Position numbers and translations under genes: made by a program | Assembly (NCBI RefSeq): GCF_000265205.3 | Contig: NC_018000.1 | Location: 3,782,001 to 3,846,000 of the forward strand | DNA from: Sinorhizobium fredii USDA 257 | GTDB taxonomy: Bacteria; Pseudomonadota; Alphaproteobacteria; Rhizobiales; Rhizobiaceae | Direction: 5' to 3' | Length of the DNA stretch: 64,000 bases | Notes under the pieces: generated by a model | Told to the model about the DNA's origin: nothing | Database searches by the model: none | Seen by the model: only the letters and a program-made list of their open reading frames with translations | Shown here: positions 34,147 to 42,675 of the stretch, piece after piece | Position numbering within the stretch: the first letter of the stretch is position 1 | Layout of the letters: each line of letters starts with the position of its first letter

Positions 34147-34634
34147 CGGTGGCTGCATGGTAATTGCGACACGAGCGAACAACACTACGGCGGCGCGGTA
34201 AGGACTCAAATCCCTGTCGCGCCGCAACCGTTTTGGCGGCAAGGGTCGCCCGCCCGTAAAAACGCCGTAGGAGGCCGCTGGAGAGCGTTAGGCCCCGCCG
34301 ACCCTACCTTAGAGCCCGCCCCGCCGCGAGAGCGGTCGATCGTGCCACGGTCTGGGCGCTCGTTCCGCGCGGGAGGGGCGCGGCTAAGGCGGCGTGGACC
34401 GGGGTAGGAGGGCCTTTGCTGCCGGAGGCGCTGTAAAGGCCGGGGTCTTACGCGCATGATCGAGCGTACGTACGAACGCATAAGCGTATATACGCGCGCC
34501 GCGCGAAGGGCTTTAACGGCTTTAAGGCATTACGCATACGTTTTAGGAAGCGTTTCCAAGGAGTTGGCGCAAAGGTGTTTTAGGCGGAAGCCCCTTTCGC
34601 TGGCTTTGGAGTCCCCCGGCCCCTGCCGGACACC
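34147..34634. other. Intergenic region upstream of phage terminase pieces
   Basis: About 490 bases without a gene. The segment 34455-34560 is unusual: many overlapping CGTA/ACGC words (CGTACGTACGAACGCATAAG, then CGTATATACGCGCG, then ATTACGCATACG) just before the packaging-gene remnants. It could be a phage regulatory or packaging-initiation region; no established site type is recognised. Confidence 0.35.
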
Positions 34635-35064
34635 GTGACGGACCAACTACCTTTCGCCGCCCTCTTGGCCGGGCCGGAACTACCGATGGACCTCGACCGG
34701 CTGCGCGAGACAGAGCCGCAGTCGCTGCTGTCGAACATCGTGGCGCTACGCCACCGGCTCTTCGCCATGATGGACGCCGCCGAGGAGGTCATGGACACGG
34801 CAGCGGCGCCGCAACTACGAACTGACGGGCAAGCTGTTGGGCGACCTGAACACCGGCACCCAGATCACCAACAATACCCTCGTGTCCCCGGTCTACATCG
34901 AGATGCGCACTGAGTTGGTCAAGGCGCTACGGGGCTTTCCTGAGGCGCGGCAGGCCGTGGCGCTGGTGCTCCAGGGTCTGGAGACGCGGTTTGCCGAGGA
35001 CATGGTGATAGACCATTCCTACGCCAGCGGCCCCGTACCCGGTAGCGGGGAGGCGGGCTCATGA
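34635..35064 (+). pseudogene. Prophage small protein upstream of terminase, frameshifted
   Basis: GTG start at 34635 reads to about 34800 (ETEPQSLLSNIVALRHRLF, AAEEVMDT). The sequence then continues one frame on as NYELTGKLLGDLNTGTQITNN and RTELVKALRGFPEARQAVALVL to the stop at 35064. Position directly before a terminase large-subunit fragment suggests a small-terminase-like or packaging protein, but I do not recognise the family firmly. One frameshift splits it. Confidence 0.6.
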
Positions 35065-35237
35065 AGAGCATCCCCCGAGTACCAGCGCCGCCCCGTGTGC
35101 TGGTTACAGGCAGGCCGGCAGCGCCGACGCGCAGGTCTCCGGCTGGTTTCCCTGTGCGTCGTATCGGGTCTCCTCCTTCTCGTTCGCCCGATGCGCGCCG
35201 GTCTGCCCCTTTTCTCCTCTCGCAGAGGTCGCGCTGA
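35061..35237 (+). CDS. Possible small phage ORF between packaging genes
   Basis: 58 codons. The ATG overlaps the previous stop (ATGA) and its own stop overlaps the ATG of the terminase fragment (TGATG), a compact phage-like arrangement. The product is Arg/Pro/Ser-rich (PPSRSPDARRSAPFLL) with no fold recognised, so this may be chance. Confidence 0.3.
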   Translation: MKSIPRVPAPPRVLVTGRPAAPTRRSPAGFPVRRIGSPPSRSPDARRSAPFLLSQRSR

Positions 35238-35494
35238 TGCTGGCTCGTGACCTCGCCCGTGCACTGGACCCCGTCGTCATGGCCCAAGAGTGCGGCATAC
35301 AACCGGACACGTGGCAGGCGAACCTGCTCCGTGCCAACCCCCGGCGCTCCCTCCTGTTGTGCTCGCGTCAATCGGGCAAGTCCACCGTCGCGGCCTTCCT
35401 CGTGATCCAGACGGCACTCTTCGTCCCAGCGGCGCAGATCGTCGTCGTCAGCCCGACGCTCCAGGACCTTGGAGGACCACAGGCTGCGCAGTGA
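35237..35494 (+). pseudogene. Phage terminase large subunit, N-terminal fragment
   Basis: 85 residues: the adenine/N-terminal motif QPDTWQANLLRANPRRSLLLCSRQSGKSTV includes the terminase Walker A CSRQSGKST, followed by VVVSPTLQD. A full terminase has 450-600 residues with a Walker B and a nuclease domain; here the sequence jumps after about 80 residues into an unrelated frame, evidently through a deletion. Confidence 0.8.
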
Positions 35495-35774
35495 AAATAC
35501 GCGGCTGAAGGAGGAGGGTAACCGGCGGCGGGTAGTCGAGACGGTGCGCGAGCATCTGTCGCGCCGGATCAGGCCGGAGCTGCTCAATGGTGCCGTGGCG
35601 CAGTTCATCGCCGAGCATAAGTTCGGCATCAAGGACGGCAAGGTCGTCATCTACGGCACGCGTGGACGCGAAGAAGCCGAGATGGCGGCGATCAACTGGA
35701 TCGCTGAGGAGGGGGAGGCTTACGCCGCGCCGCAGCGCGCAGAAGCCGGGGGGCTTTGCCGCCGAGATCGCTAA
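35469..35774 (+). CDS. Phage-type protein fused at the deletion joint
   Basis: Open frame of about 100 residues from the deletion joint: charged coil RLRSENTRLKEEGNRRRVVETV, then RIRPELLNGAVAQFIAEHKFGIKDGKVVIYGTRG and EEAEMAAINWIAEEG. This resembles a late-gene structural or scaffold-associated protein of tailed phages, though not a family I can name. The start (TTG 35469) lies within the terminase remnant, so its native N-terminus is probably lost. Confidence 0.4.
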   Translation: MEDHRLRSENTRLKEEGNRRRVVETVREHLSRRIRPELLNGAVAQFIAEHKFGIKDGKVVIYGTRGREEAEMAAINWIAEEGEAYAAPQRAEAGGLCRRDR

Positions 35775-35792
35775 ACTAAAGCGCGCGATCCA

Positions 35793-36557
35793 CTAAATGG
35801 TGAGAGGTACGTTCTTCTCCACGTACTGCTGACCGAGTGGAGAGATCACAAGAGCGCTGGTCTTAGAGTTGAAGTCGATTAGACCGGCCTTATGCGCAGG
35901 AATCACGATCCCCGTGCGAAATCGAGTGGGATTGCTATACTCAATGGAATCCACAACCTCGCGCACAGTCATGGGGCCGGCTGAGCCATAAAGCAGAGCC
36001 ATCATCTTGTCCTTGGCGCTCATGCCGGGGCCCAGCACTCGGGTCCGCTCGCCTACCTTCCACAGAAGTGGGACCGGTCTTTCGATCAAGCTTTCTACAA
36101 CTGCCGTGGCTTCGTCCGTTGAGACGCTGTGAAAAACTCTGACGAGTTCGGCCATTATCCACTGGCACATCGCGAAGACGACAGATGCGTCCATGTGACT
36201 GGGATCGACGTCAGCGCCCACATGTCCCACGTTGCGATTGTTGCGCACCTCATAGAGGGCAATAAGCATGCGAGGAATCTGTATTCGTATTGATCGAGGA
36301 AACGTGCTACCCGCCTGCTCCAGCTTGCGGCAGTCATCCGCCATGCTCTTGGGTTTGTAAGGGGCATTTGGGAAAGAGCCGTCAACGTGGCCCTTCAATA
36401 TGGAGTAGACAATCTCGCAAAGCTTGCCGCCGCTCAACTCGGCGGGCTCCCATCGGCCCTCGCGAAAGTTCTTGGCGATCTTGTTGTACTCGTCAACAAG
36501 AGGGGTGCGAAGGCAATCAGGAATGTTTGCGAGCACGGTTACGGCATTAGTTGTCAT
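35793..36557 (-). CDS. Conserved hypothetical with HEPN/Abi_C-like motif (cassette gene 2)
   Basis: 254 residues, soluble. N-terminal two thirds are helical (EYNKIAKNFREGRWEPAELSGGKLCEIVYSIL) and contain RNNRNVGHVG at residues 105-114. This R-x6-H-x-G block resembles the RN...GHG catalytic motif of Abi_C and other HEPN ribonuclease-like proteins. The C-terminal third (MTVREVVDSIEYSNPTRFRTGIVIPAHKAGLIDF) looks like a winged-helix domain. ATG overlaps the upstream stop by four bases. More AT-rich than the backbone. Possible defence effector; family not firmly known. Confidence 0.6.
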   Translation of the reverse strand: MTTNAVTVLANIPDCLRTPLVDEYNKIAKNFREGRWEPAELSGGKLCEIVYSILKGHVDGSFPNAPYKPKSMADDCRKLEQAGSTFPRSIRIQIPRMLIALYEVRNNRNVGHVGADVDPSHMDASVVFAMCQWIMAELVRVFHSVSTDEATAVVESLIERPVPLLWKVGERTRVLGPGMSAKDKMMALLYGSAGPMTVREVVDSIEYSNPTRFRTGIVIPAHKAGLIDFNSKTSALVISPLGQQYVEKNVPLTI

Positions 36558-37177
36558 TTAGACGCCTTGTGCGGAAGTTCACGCCTCACAAAGTTTCTTC
36601 CCGCCGTCGTTATCTTAATATTGCTCATGTTTGAAACATCAATGTAGAGCTTACGGAAAGCCGCGTTTTGCAACCCCGAACGAAGATTGGTCGGCTCCTT
36701 CCAAGCATTGGTCCGACGAAATACCGTGCCGATCTCATTCATCGTAATCGGATTCAGCTTCAAAGTCTCTTCGAGATAATAGACGACTACGGCGTAACGC
36801 TCTTGATCGTTGGTGGGCTGCTTTTCGGCAATAAAATCCTCAAAACTCTGTTCGTTTTCAGGATGCAAGTCTATGTCAACCGGAGACCACCCATTTGAGT
36901 TACCCCCACCCTTCTTACGCCTCTTCTGTTGCGATGTAGGCGGTGGACTGCTCACGGTCTCAGTGCCGCGCTGTGGCTCGGATTGCTGTTCCTCGAGTGC
37001 TGGGTTTTGTTCCGCAGGTTTTGGGGGCTGCACATGCGATTTGCGGTGATGTCCGCCGAACGCTGCTACAAGCGAAGAGAACGCCTCCTGCTGAACTGCT
37101 TCTGAGTTGAAACCGTTCACGGCTTCCGCAATTTTAGGCATTCGCTCAAGAAGTGCATCAAGATCTTCGGTAGACAT
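36554..37177 (-). CDS. Conserved hypothetical with C-terminal helical domain (cassette gene 1)
   Basis: 207 residues. Short N-terminal helices (LDALLERMPKIAEAVNGF), a disordered charged linker (about 50-110: EEQQSEPQRGTETVSS, QQKRRKKGGG), then a compact domain FIAEKQPTNDQERYAVVVYYLEETLKLNPITMNEIG... ending NIKITTAGRNFVRRELP, which looks like a winged-helix or protein-interaction module. GGGGCGAG ribosome binding site before the ATG at 37177. Encodes the partner of the HEPN-like protein; function unknown. Confidence 0.6.
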   Translation of the reverse strand: MSTEDLDALLERMPKIAEAVNGFNSEAVQQEAFSSLVAAFGGHHRKSHVQPPKPAEQNPALEEQQSEPQRGTETVSSPPPTSQQKRRKKGGGNSNGWSPVDIDLHPENEQSFEDFIAEKQPTNDQERYAVVVYYLEETLKLNPITMNEIGTVFRRTNAWKEPTNLRSGLQNAAFRKLYIDVSNMSNIKITTAGRNFVRRELPHKASK

Positions 37178-37210
37178 TGCTCGCCCCAGTTGTGATTCGC
37201 CCAAAAAAAT

Positions 37211-37238
37211 ATTATGGCGGGCAACATTGAGGTGTCTA
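37211..37238 (-). promoter_or_regulatory. Promoter candidate of the two-gene cassette
   Basis: Minus strand: -35 TAGACA (37238-37233), 16-bp spacer, -10 CATAAT (37216-37211), about 34 bp before the start codon of the first cassette gene and followed by a T/A-rich run. Confidence 0.55.
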
Positions 37239-37282
37239 GCGCGATGAATAAGTAGAAAAACCTCGCGGAGCCCATGGTAACT

Positions 37283-37322
37283 CGTTAGCGGGGCGTTAGC
37301 CGCAGACACAAGCCAGCTAACG
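37283..37322. repeat. CGTTAGC repeats next to tRNA-Lys
   Basis: CGTTAGC occurs at 37283-37289 and 37294-37300 (11 bp apart), and its inverse GCTAACG at 37316-37322. They sit 45 bp from the 3' end of tRNA-Lys, where integrase arm-type sites usually lie. They may be a relic of the element that integrated here. Confidence 0.35.
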
Positions 37323-37366
37323 TGCTTTTAGTGTGTCCGGCAAGCAACTGATTTTAAAGGATTTTT

Positions 37367-37442
37367 TGGTGAGCGCGCAGGGATTCGAACCCTGGACCTA
37401 CTGATTAAAAGTCAGTTGCTCTACCGGCTGAGCTACGCGCTC
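37367..37442 (-). tRNA. tRNA-Lys (anticodon TTT)
   Basis: 76-nt cloverleaf with encoded CCA. Acceptor GAGCGCG/CGCGCTC, D-arm AGCTCAGCCGGTAGAGC, anticodon loop CTTTTAA (TTT) and T-arm GGGTTCGAATCCC. Its 3' end faces the accessory island, and tRNA 3' ends are frequent integration sites. Confidence 0.97.
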
Positions 37443-37717
37443 CCGTGCCCGGCTTGTGAAGCCTGGCGGAGTGGGCGGACATATGCACGCGAGCTTCGCG
37501 CCGGTCAACCGAAAAATTGCGCCAGACCAGGATTCTAGACCCTCTCTGGGATAAGGGAAGTCGCAGGCCGCTGCTCCCAGGAGCGAAGCCCGCACCAGCA
37601 TCCTCCGGCACCCCCGGCCGACCATGCCGGTGCGGCAAAATGATCGCCGAAAGGTGATTGGTGTCGCTGTATACATGCGAGTAAGAAAGCCACCAGCCGA
37701 GTGCCGGAGTTCTGAAT

Positions 37718-38464
37718 TTGTCGATTGCCGATGTCTCCATCTGGACCGCCGTTCTTGCAGGCGCTCTTTCCTTTCTCTCCCCCTGCGTCCTGCCGCTCGT
37801 CCCACCCTATCTCTGCTACATGGCCGGCGTTTCGGTCGATCAGTTCCGCGGCGGAGATGCTGCGGCGGTCGGCAATACGCGACGGGCGGTCCTGCCAGCG
37901 GCATTGTTCTTCACGCTCGGCTTTGCGACGGTCTTCGTGGCGCTCGGGGCAGGGGCGTCGTCGATCGGCCTCCTGCTGAGGCAGTATATCGATCTGCTGT
38001 CGCGTATCGGCGGCATCATCATCATCATCATGGGGCTGCATTTCCTCGGCGTCCTTCGCATCGGGCTACTTGCCCGCGAGGCGCGCTTTCATGGGGGCGG
38101 CAAGCCGGCGACGCTGTCGGGCGCCTATATCATGGGGCTTGCCTTCGCCTTCGGCTGGACACCCTGCATCGGCCCGGTGCTCGGCACCATCCTTGGCGTC
38201 GCCGCGGCGCGCGAGACCGTCGGCGACGGGGCGATGCTGCTGGCGATCTATTCGCTCGGCCTTGCCGTGCCGTTCTGGATCGCCGCCGGCTTTTCCGAGG
38301 CCTTCATGCGCTTCCTCATGCGTTTCCGCCGCCATCTCGGTCTGGTCGAGAAGCTGATGGGCGCGCTTCTCGTGCTCGCCGGCCTTGCCTTCGTCTTAGG
38401 CTTCATCAGCTCGGTTGCAATCTGGTTCCAGCAGACCTTCCCGATCCTGTCGCAAATCGGCTAA
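37718..38464 (+). CDS. ccdA: CcdA-type cytochrome c biogenesis / thiol transport protein
   Basis: 248 residues with six to seven membrane helices. The two active Cys of the DsbD/CcdA family are present: SFLSPCVLPLVPPYL in helix 1 and FGWTPCIGPVLGTIL in helix 4. It moves reducing equivalents from cytoplasmic thioredoxin to periplasmic thiols for cytochrome c maturation. TTG start at 37718 with GGAG upstream. Followed by the AEC transporter gene 30 bp later on the same strand. Confidence 0.93.
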   Translation: MSIADVSIWTAVLAGALSFLSPCVLPLVPPYLCYMAGVSVDQFRGGDAAAVGNTRRAVLPAALFFTLGFATVFVALGAGASSIGLLLRQYIDLLSRIGGIIIIIMGLHFLGVLRIGLLAREARFHGGGKPATLSGAYIMGLAFAFGWTPCIGPVLGTILGVAAARETVGDGAMLLAIYSLGLAVPFWIAAGFSEAFMRFLMRFRRHLGLVEKLMGALLVLAGLAFVLGFISSVAIWFQQTFPILSQIG

Positions 38465-38494
38465 GCAAGGCCGGAAGCCGGACCGGGGGAGAAG

Positions 38495-39457
38495 ATGACG
38501 GACATTGCAGGCCTGGTGCTGCCCTTTTTCGGGCTCATCTTTCTCGGTTACCTGACGGCGCGCTTTGTCGAGCACCCCGGCGAGGCGATGGGTTGGCTGA
38601 ACACCTTCATCGTCTATCTGGCGCTGCCGGCGCTCTTCTTCAAACTGGTGTCGCGCACGCCCGTCGAAGAGCTGACTCGCGCCGACTTCATTCTCACCAG
38701 CGTCGGGACGACCTATGTCGTCTTCGTGTTGATCTTTTCGATCGGCCTGTTCCTGCGCCGGAGCACGGTCGCCGAGGCGACGATCCAGGGTTTTGCCGGG
38801 GCCTATGGCAATATCGGCTATATGGGACCCGGTCTGGCGCTGCTCGCTTTCGGAGAGGCCGCCGCCGTGCCGGTGGCGCTGATCTTCTGCTTCGAGAATG
38901 CCGCGCATTTCACCGTTGCCCCGGCGATGATGGCGCTTGCCGGCGGGCGCAAGCAGAAGCCGCTGTTCCTTGCCCTCGGTATTGTCAGCCGGATCGCCCT
39001 TCACCCGTTCATCCTGTCGACCTTCACCGGCGTGGCGGCCGCCTTCCTGGCGCTCGAGCCGCCGACGCCGCTGCAGAGACTGATCGATTACCTCGCGCAG
39101 GCCGCCGCGCCCTGTGCGCTGTTTGCCATGGGCATAACCCTGGCGCTCCGTCCGCTGAAGCGTATTCCCGTCGAGATCGGCTACATCGTTCCGGCGAAGC
39201 TCGTGCTGCATCCGGTGCTCATGTATCTGGCGCTGAGCCTGGTCGGCACCTACGACCCCGTATGGATGCAGACGGCGGTGCTGCTTGCCGCCTTGCCGAC
39301 TGCCACCAACGTCTTCGTGATCGGCCATCAATATGGCATCTGGCAGGAGCGTGCCTCCGCGACGATCCTGATCACCACGCTGATCTCGGTCGCGACGGTG
39401 ACCGGCCTGCTCTATCTCATGCGATCAAGCGCGCTGCCGGCCGATCTTTTCCCGTAG
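38495..39457 (+). CDS. AEC-family (auxin efflux carrier-like) transporter
   Basis: 320 residues, about ten membrane helices in two inverted halves: FGLIFLGYLTARF, AWLNTFIVYLALPALFF-type second helix (GWLNTFIVYLALPALFFKL), AYGNIGYMGPGLALLAFG, and a C-terminal VLLAALPTATNVFVIGHQYG. GGGGGAG ribosome binding site. Bacterial AEC proteins export small organic acids such as malate; the substrate is unknown. Its 3' end overlaps the convergent UbiH-type gene by 33 bases. Confidence 0.9.
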   Translation: MTDIAGLVLPFFGLIFLGYLTARFVEHPGEAMGWLNTFIVYLALPALFFKLVSRTPVEELTRADFILTSVGTTYVVFVLIFSIGLFLRRSTVAEATIQGFAGAYGNIGYMGPGLALLAFGEAAAVPVALIFCFENAAHFTVAPAMMALAGGRKQKPLFLALGIVSRIALHPFILSTFTGVAAAFLALEPPTPLQRLIDYLAQAAAPCALFAMGITLALRPLKRIPVEIGYIVPAKLVLHPVLMYLALSLVGTYDPVWMQTAVLLAALPTATNVFVIGHQYGIWQERASATILITTLISVATVTGLLYLMRSSALPADLFP

Positions 39458-40636
39458 GCTTTCCTTGAGCGACCGTAGCACGCTGCCTGGATGAATGCCT
39501 TCGCGCATCAGCAGGCCCCGCAGCGGACCGGCGGAGGCGATGAATTGCAGGCCCACCGCCCGCAGCGCCTGGATGGGCAGGAAATCCGAGAGCAGCGACC
39601 GGTTGAGCAGGTCGACGCTTGCGGTTCGGCTGACGATGTCCATGCGGCGGCGGCCGTCGAAACGATCCCCTGTATCTGCCGCCAGATGCCCGCCGGTCGG
39701 CCGGCCGACGAGTTCAACGAGCGTCATCACGTCACGCAGGCTGAGATTGAGCCCCTGCGCACCGATCGGCGGGAAAGCATGCGCCGCTTCGCCGACAAGC
39801 GCGGCGCGTCCTTTGCCGAAGCGGCGGGCGGTCATGCCGGAGAGGGGAAAGGACTGCGGCGTCCCTTCGGCCGTGACCTTCCCGAGAATCGACTGCATTC
39901 GGTCCTCGATGGTGCGCGACAGAACGTCTGTCGGAAGTTTCAGCGTCTCCTCCGCGTCGCGCGGCCTTTGGACCCAAACGAGGCTGGAGCGGTTGCCCGG
40001 CAGGGGCACCTGCGTGAACGGACCGCTTTCCGTATGGAACTCCGTCGAAACCTCCTGGTGCGGCAGCTCGTGGCCGAAGTTCAGCACGACCGCCGTTTGC
40101 GGATAGGACCATGAGAACGTTTCGATCCCGGCTGCCTCGCGCACGACAGACCGTCGGCCATCGGCGCCGACGATGAGATCCGCGGTGATCGTTCGCCCGT
40201 CCTCCAGGCCCACCCGCACCTCGACTTCGCCGAAGTCGAAGGTCATGGCCGGGGCGGTGATCCGCTCGAGCGTCGGCAGGCTCGCTTCGTGCTTTTCGAG
40301 GATTTCGAGGAAGGGGGCATTCGGAATATTATAGCCGAACGCGTCGAGACTCACCTCGGCAGCGCGGAAATTGACCGGTGGCGCTCGCAGAAGCCGCTTG
40401 GTGCCATCGATGATGTGAATAGCGACCAGCGGCGCCGTCAGCGGCTCGACCTCGTCCCAGAGAGCGAGCGCCTTGAGGTACTCGATCGATTGGTCCATGA
40501 GGGCCGTGGTGCGTCCGTCGGCGATGACCGGCCTCGGCCCGATGAGCGCGACGCGGTGGCCATCGCGCGCTAGCGCGATCGCCGCGAGCGAGCCGGCAAG
40601 TCCCGCGCCGATGATGGCAATGTCATGATGTTGCAT
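39425..40636 (-). CDS. UbiH/Coq6-type FAD-dependent monooxygenase
   Basis: 403 residues. N-terminal FAD-binding IAIIGAGLAGSLAAIALARDG, middle ADLIVGADGRRSVVREAAG (DG motif), and the late RAALVGEAAHAFPPIGAQGLNLSLRD with the GD/GE-AH-PxxxQG signature. These flavoproteins hydroxylate the quinone ring in ubiquinone synthesis (UbiH/UbiF/UbiL branch); the exact position is not readable. ATG 40636 follows GGAAGG with good spacing; a GTG at 40645 is the alternative. Overlaps the AEC gene tail to tail. Confidence 0.9.
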   Translation of the reverse strand: MQHHDIAIIGAGLAGSLAAIALARDGHRVALIGPRPVIADGRTTALMDQSIEYLKALALWDEVEPLTAPLVAIHIIDGTKRLLRAPPVNFRAAEVSLDAFGYNIPNAPFLEILEKHEASLPTLERITAPAMTFDFGEVEVRVGLEDGRTITADLIVGADGRRSVVREAAGIETFSWSYPQTAVVLNFGHELPHQEVSTEFHTESGPFTQVPLPGNRSSLVWVQRPRDAEETLKLPTDVLSRTIEDRMQSILGKVTAEGTPQSFPLSGMTARRFGKGRAALVGEAAHAFPPIGAQGLNLSLRDVMTLVELVGRPTGGHLAADTGDRFDGRRRMDIVSRTASVDLLNRSLLSDFLPIQALRAVGLQFIASAGPLRGLLMREGIHPGSVLRSLKESLREKIGRQRA

Positions 40637-40911
40637 GGCCGGCACCTTCCGGGGCGGTTGTCCGCCTCCAACTCACTTTCTTGGGTTTGTTGTACCCGCT
40701 TAGCCCATTGAAATAAATGGGCTGAATCGGCGCAGACGCATTTGTCGCGTGTCCACAGGACAATTACGCTTGAAGGTTGACGGAGGTGAATTTTGCTGGC
40801 GATGCCTCGCAATCGGTGCATATTAACCGCCGAAGGGCCGTCACTCGCGGGTCAGCGGCGGTCCGGCGATGGCGCGAAAGACGAAACGAAGGGATGGGGC
40901 GGCATTCGCAG

Positions 40912-41637
40912 ATGAAATTCTTCAACTATAAGCCCGTTCCCTATGCCGAAATCCGCGCCTTTTCGGTGCATATTCTCACGGCATCCGGCTCGTTCCTGGC
41001 GTTTCTCGGCGTGGTGGCGGCGGCCGAACACCGTTTCGTCGACATGTTCTGGTGGCTGGGGCTGGCGCTGCTCGTCGACGGTATCGACGGCCCGATCGCG
41101 CGCAAGGTTCAGGTCAAGGAAGTGCTGCCGAACTGGTCGGGCGATACGCTCGACAATGTCATCGACTACGTGACCTACGTGCTCTTGCCTGCCTTCGCGC
41201 TCTACCAGAGCGGCATGATCGGCGAACCCTGGTCCTTCGTGGCGGCCGGCGCCATCGTCGTGTCGAGCGCCATCTACTATGCCGATATGGGGATGAAGAC
41301 GGATGAGTATTTCTTCTCGGGTTTCCCGGTCGTCTGGAACATGGTCGTCTTCACGCTGTTTGTCATCCAGGCGAGCGAAGTGACTGCATCAATTGTTGTT
41401 TTCCTTTCTGTCGTGCTGACGTTCCTGCCGATCAACTTCCTGCATCCGGTGCGCGTGAAAAGGTTGAGGCCCCTCAATCTCGGCGTCTTTCTGGTCTGGT
41501 CGGTGCTGGGCATGTACGCCTTGCTTCTGCATTTCGAGACGCCGCCCTGGGTGTTCCTCGGCGTGGTGGCAACGGGGATCTATCTCTATGTCATCGGTTT
41601 TGTTCTGCAGCTTTTTCCCAATCTCGGGCGCACTTAG
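40912..41637 (+). CDS. pcs: Phosphatidylcholine synthase
   Basis: 241 residues, the length of rhizobial Pcs. The CDP-alcohol phosphotransferase motif DG-x2-AR-x12-G-x3-D-x3-D is complete (DGPIARK ... GDTLDNVID; the x12 spacing instead of x8 is diagnostic of Pcs). Eight hydrophobic helices. It condenses CDP-diacylglycerol with choline to give phosphatidylcholine in the inner membrane, a lipid needed for rhizobium-host interaction. The earlier frame from 40777 is not homologous and is excluded. Confidence 0.96.
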   Translation: MKFFNYKPVPYAEIRAFSVHILTASGSFLAFLGVVAAAEHRFVDMFWWLGLALLVDGIDGPIARKVQVKEVLPNWSGDTLDNVIDYVTYVLLPAFALYQSGMIGEPWSFVAAGAIVVSSAIYYADMGMKTDEYFFSGFPVVWNMVVFTLFVIQASEVTASIVVFLSVVLTFLPINFLHPVRVKRLRPLNLGVFLVWSVLGMYALLLHFETPPWVFLGVVATGIYLYVIGFVLQLFPNLGRT

Positions 41638-41646
41638 GAGTTGCTC

Positions 41647-42624
41647 ATGCCACAGGCGATCGTCGTTCGCGAACTCGGCGGACCGGAAGTTTTGAAGATG
41701 GAGGGCGTGACGCTCGCGGCGCCCGGACCCGGCGAGGTGCAGATCCGGCAAGTCGCCATCGGCCTCAACTTCATCGACGTCTATTTCCGAACCGGTCTTT
41801 ACAAATCGGCAACCGGTCTGCCCTTCGTTCCGGGCAAGGAGGGTGCCGGCATCGTGACCGCTGTCGGAGACGGCGTCAGCATGTTTTCCGTCGGTGATCG
41901 TGTCGCCTATGCTTCCGCCGACGGCGCCTATGCAAGCGAACGCAACGTCGATGCCTCGCAGCTCGTCAAGGTTCCGGATGGGATCAGCCTCGAAACGGCG
42001 GCGGCGATGATGCTGAAGGGGATGACCGCGCAATATCTGCTCAATCAGACCTTCAAGGTCGGACCCGAGACGACCTTGCTCTTTCATGCGGCCGCCGGCG
42101 GCGTCGGGCTGATTGCCGGACAATGGGCGAAGGCCCTTGGCGCGACGGTCATCGGCACGGCCGGGTCGCAGGAGAAGATCGATCTGGCGCTCGCCCACGG
42201 CTACGACCATGTCATCAACTACCGAACGGAGAATTTCGTCTCCCGCGTCAGGGAATTGACGGGCGGACGAGGCGTCGACGTCGTCTATGACTCGGTCGGT
42301 CGCGACACCTATCCGGCTTCGCTCGACTGCCTGAAGCCGCGCGGTCTTTGGGTGAGTTTCGGCAATTCTTCCGGGCCGGTGGATGCGTTCAATATCGGCA
42401 TCCTGGCGCAGAAAGGGGCGCTCTACGCGACCCGCCCGACGCTTTTCACCTATGTCGCGACCCGGCCGGCGCTGGAGGCGTGTGCAAATTCCCTGTTTGA
42501 TGTTGTGCAAAGCAACAAAGTGCGTATCAATATCCATCAGACCTATCCGCTCGCCGAGGCCGGCCGAGCGCATACGGATCTCGAAACAAGAAAAACGAGT
42601 GGAACGACACTGCTGATTCCCTGA
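41647..42624 (+). CDS. qor: NADPH:quinone oxidoreductase (zeta-crystallin-like MDR)
   Basis: 325 residues of the medium-chain dehydrogenase family without zinc ligands. GroES-like N-domain (GLNFIDVYFRTGLYK, PFVPGKEGAGIVTAVG), then the NADPH-binding AAAGGVGLIAGQWAKALGATVIG. It reduces quinones by one electron in E. coli homologues. AGGAG six bases before the ATG at 41647 fixes the start. Same strand, 9 bp after pcs. Confidence 0.93.
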   Translation: MPQAIVVRELGGPEVLKMEGVTLAAPGPGEVQIRQVAIGLNFIDVYFRTGLYKSATGLPFVPGKEGAGIVTAVGDGVSMFSVGDRVAYASADGAYASERNVDASQLVKVPDGISLETAAAMMLKGMTAQYLLNQTFKVGPETTLLFHAAAGGVGLIAGQWAKALGATVIGTAGSQEKIDLALAHGYDHVINYRTENFVSRVRELTGGRGVDVVYDSVGRDTYPASLDCLKPRGLWVSFGNSSGPVDAFNIGILAQKGALYATRPTLFTYVATRPALEACANSLFDVVQSNKVRINIHQTYPLAEAGRAHTDLETRKTSGTTLLIP

Positions 42625-42675
42625 TCGACGCCTCAAGGCGCCAGGGGATTTTGAAAGAGGGAAAAAGAGGGCAGC

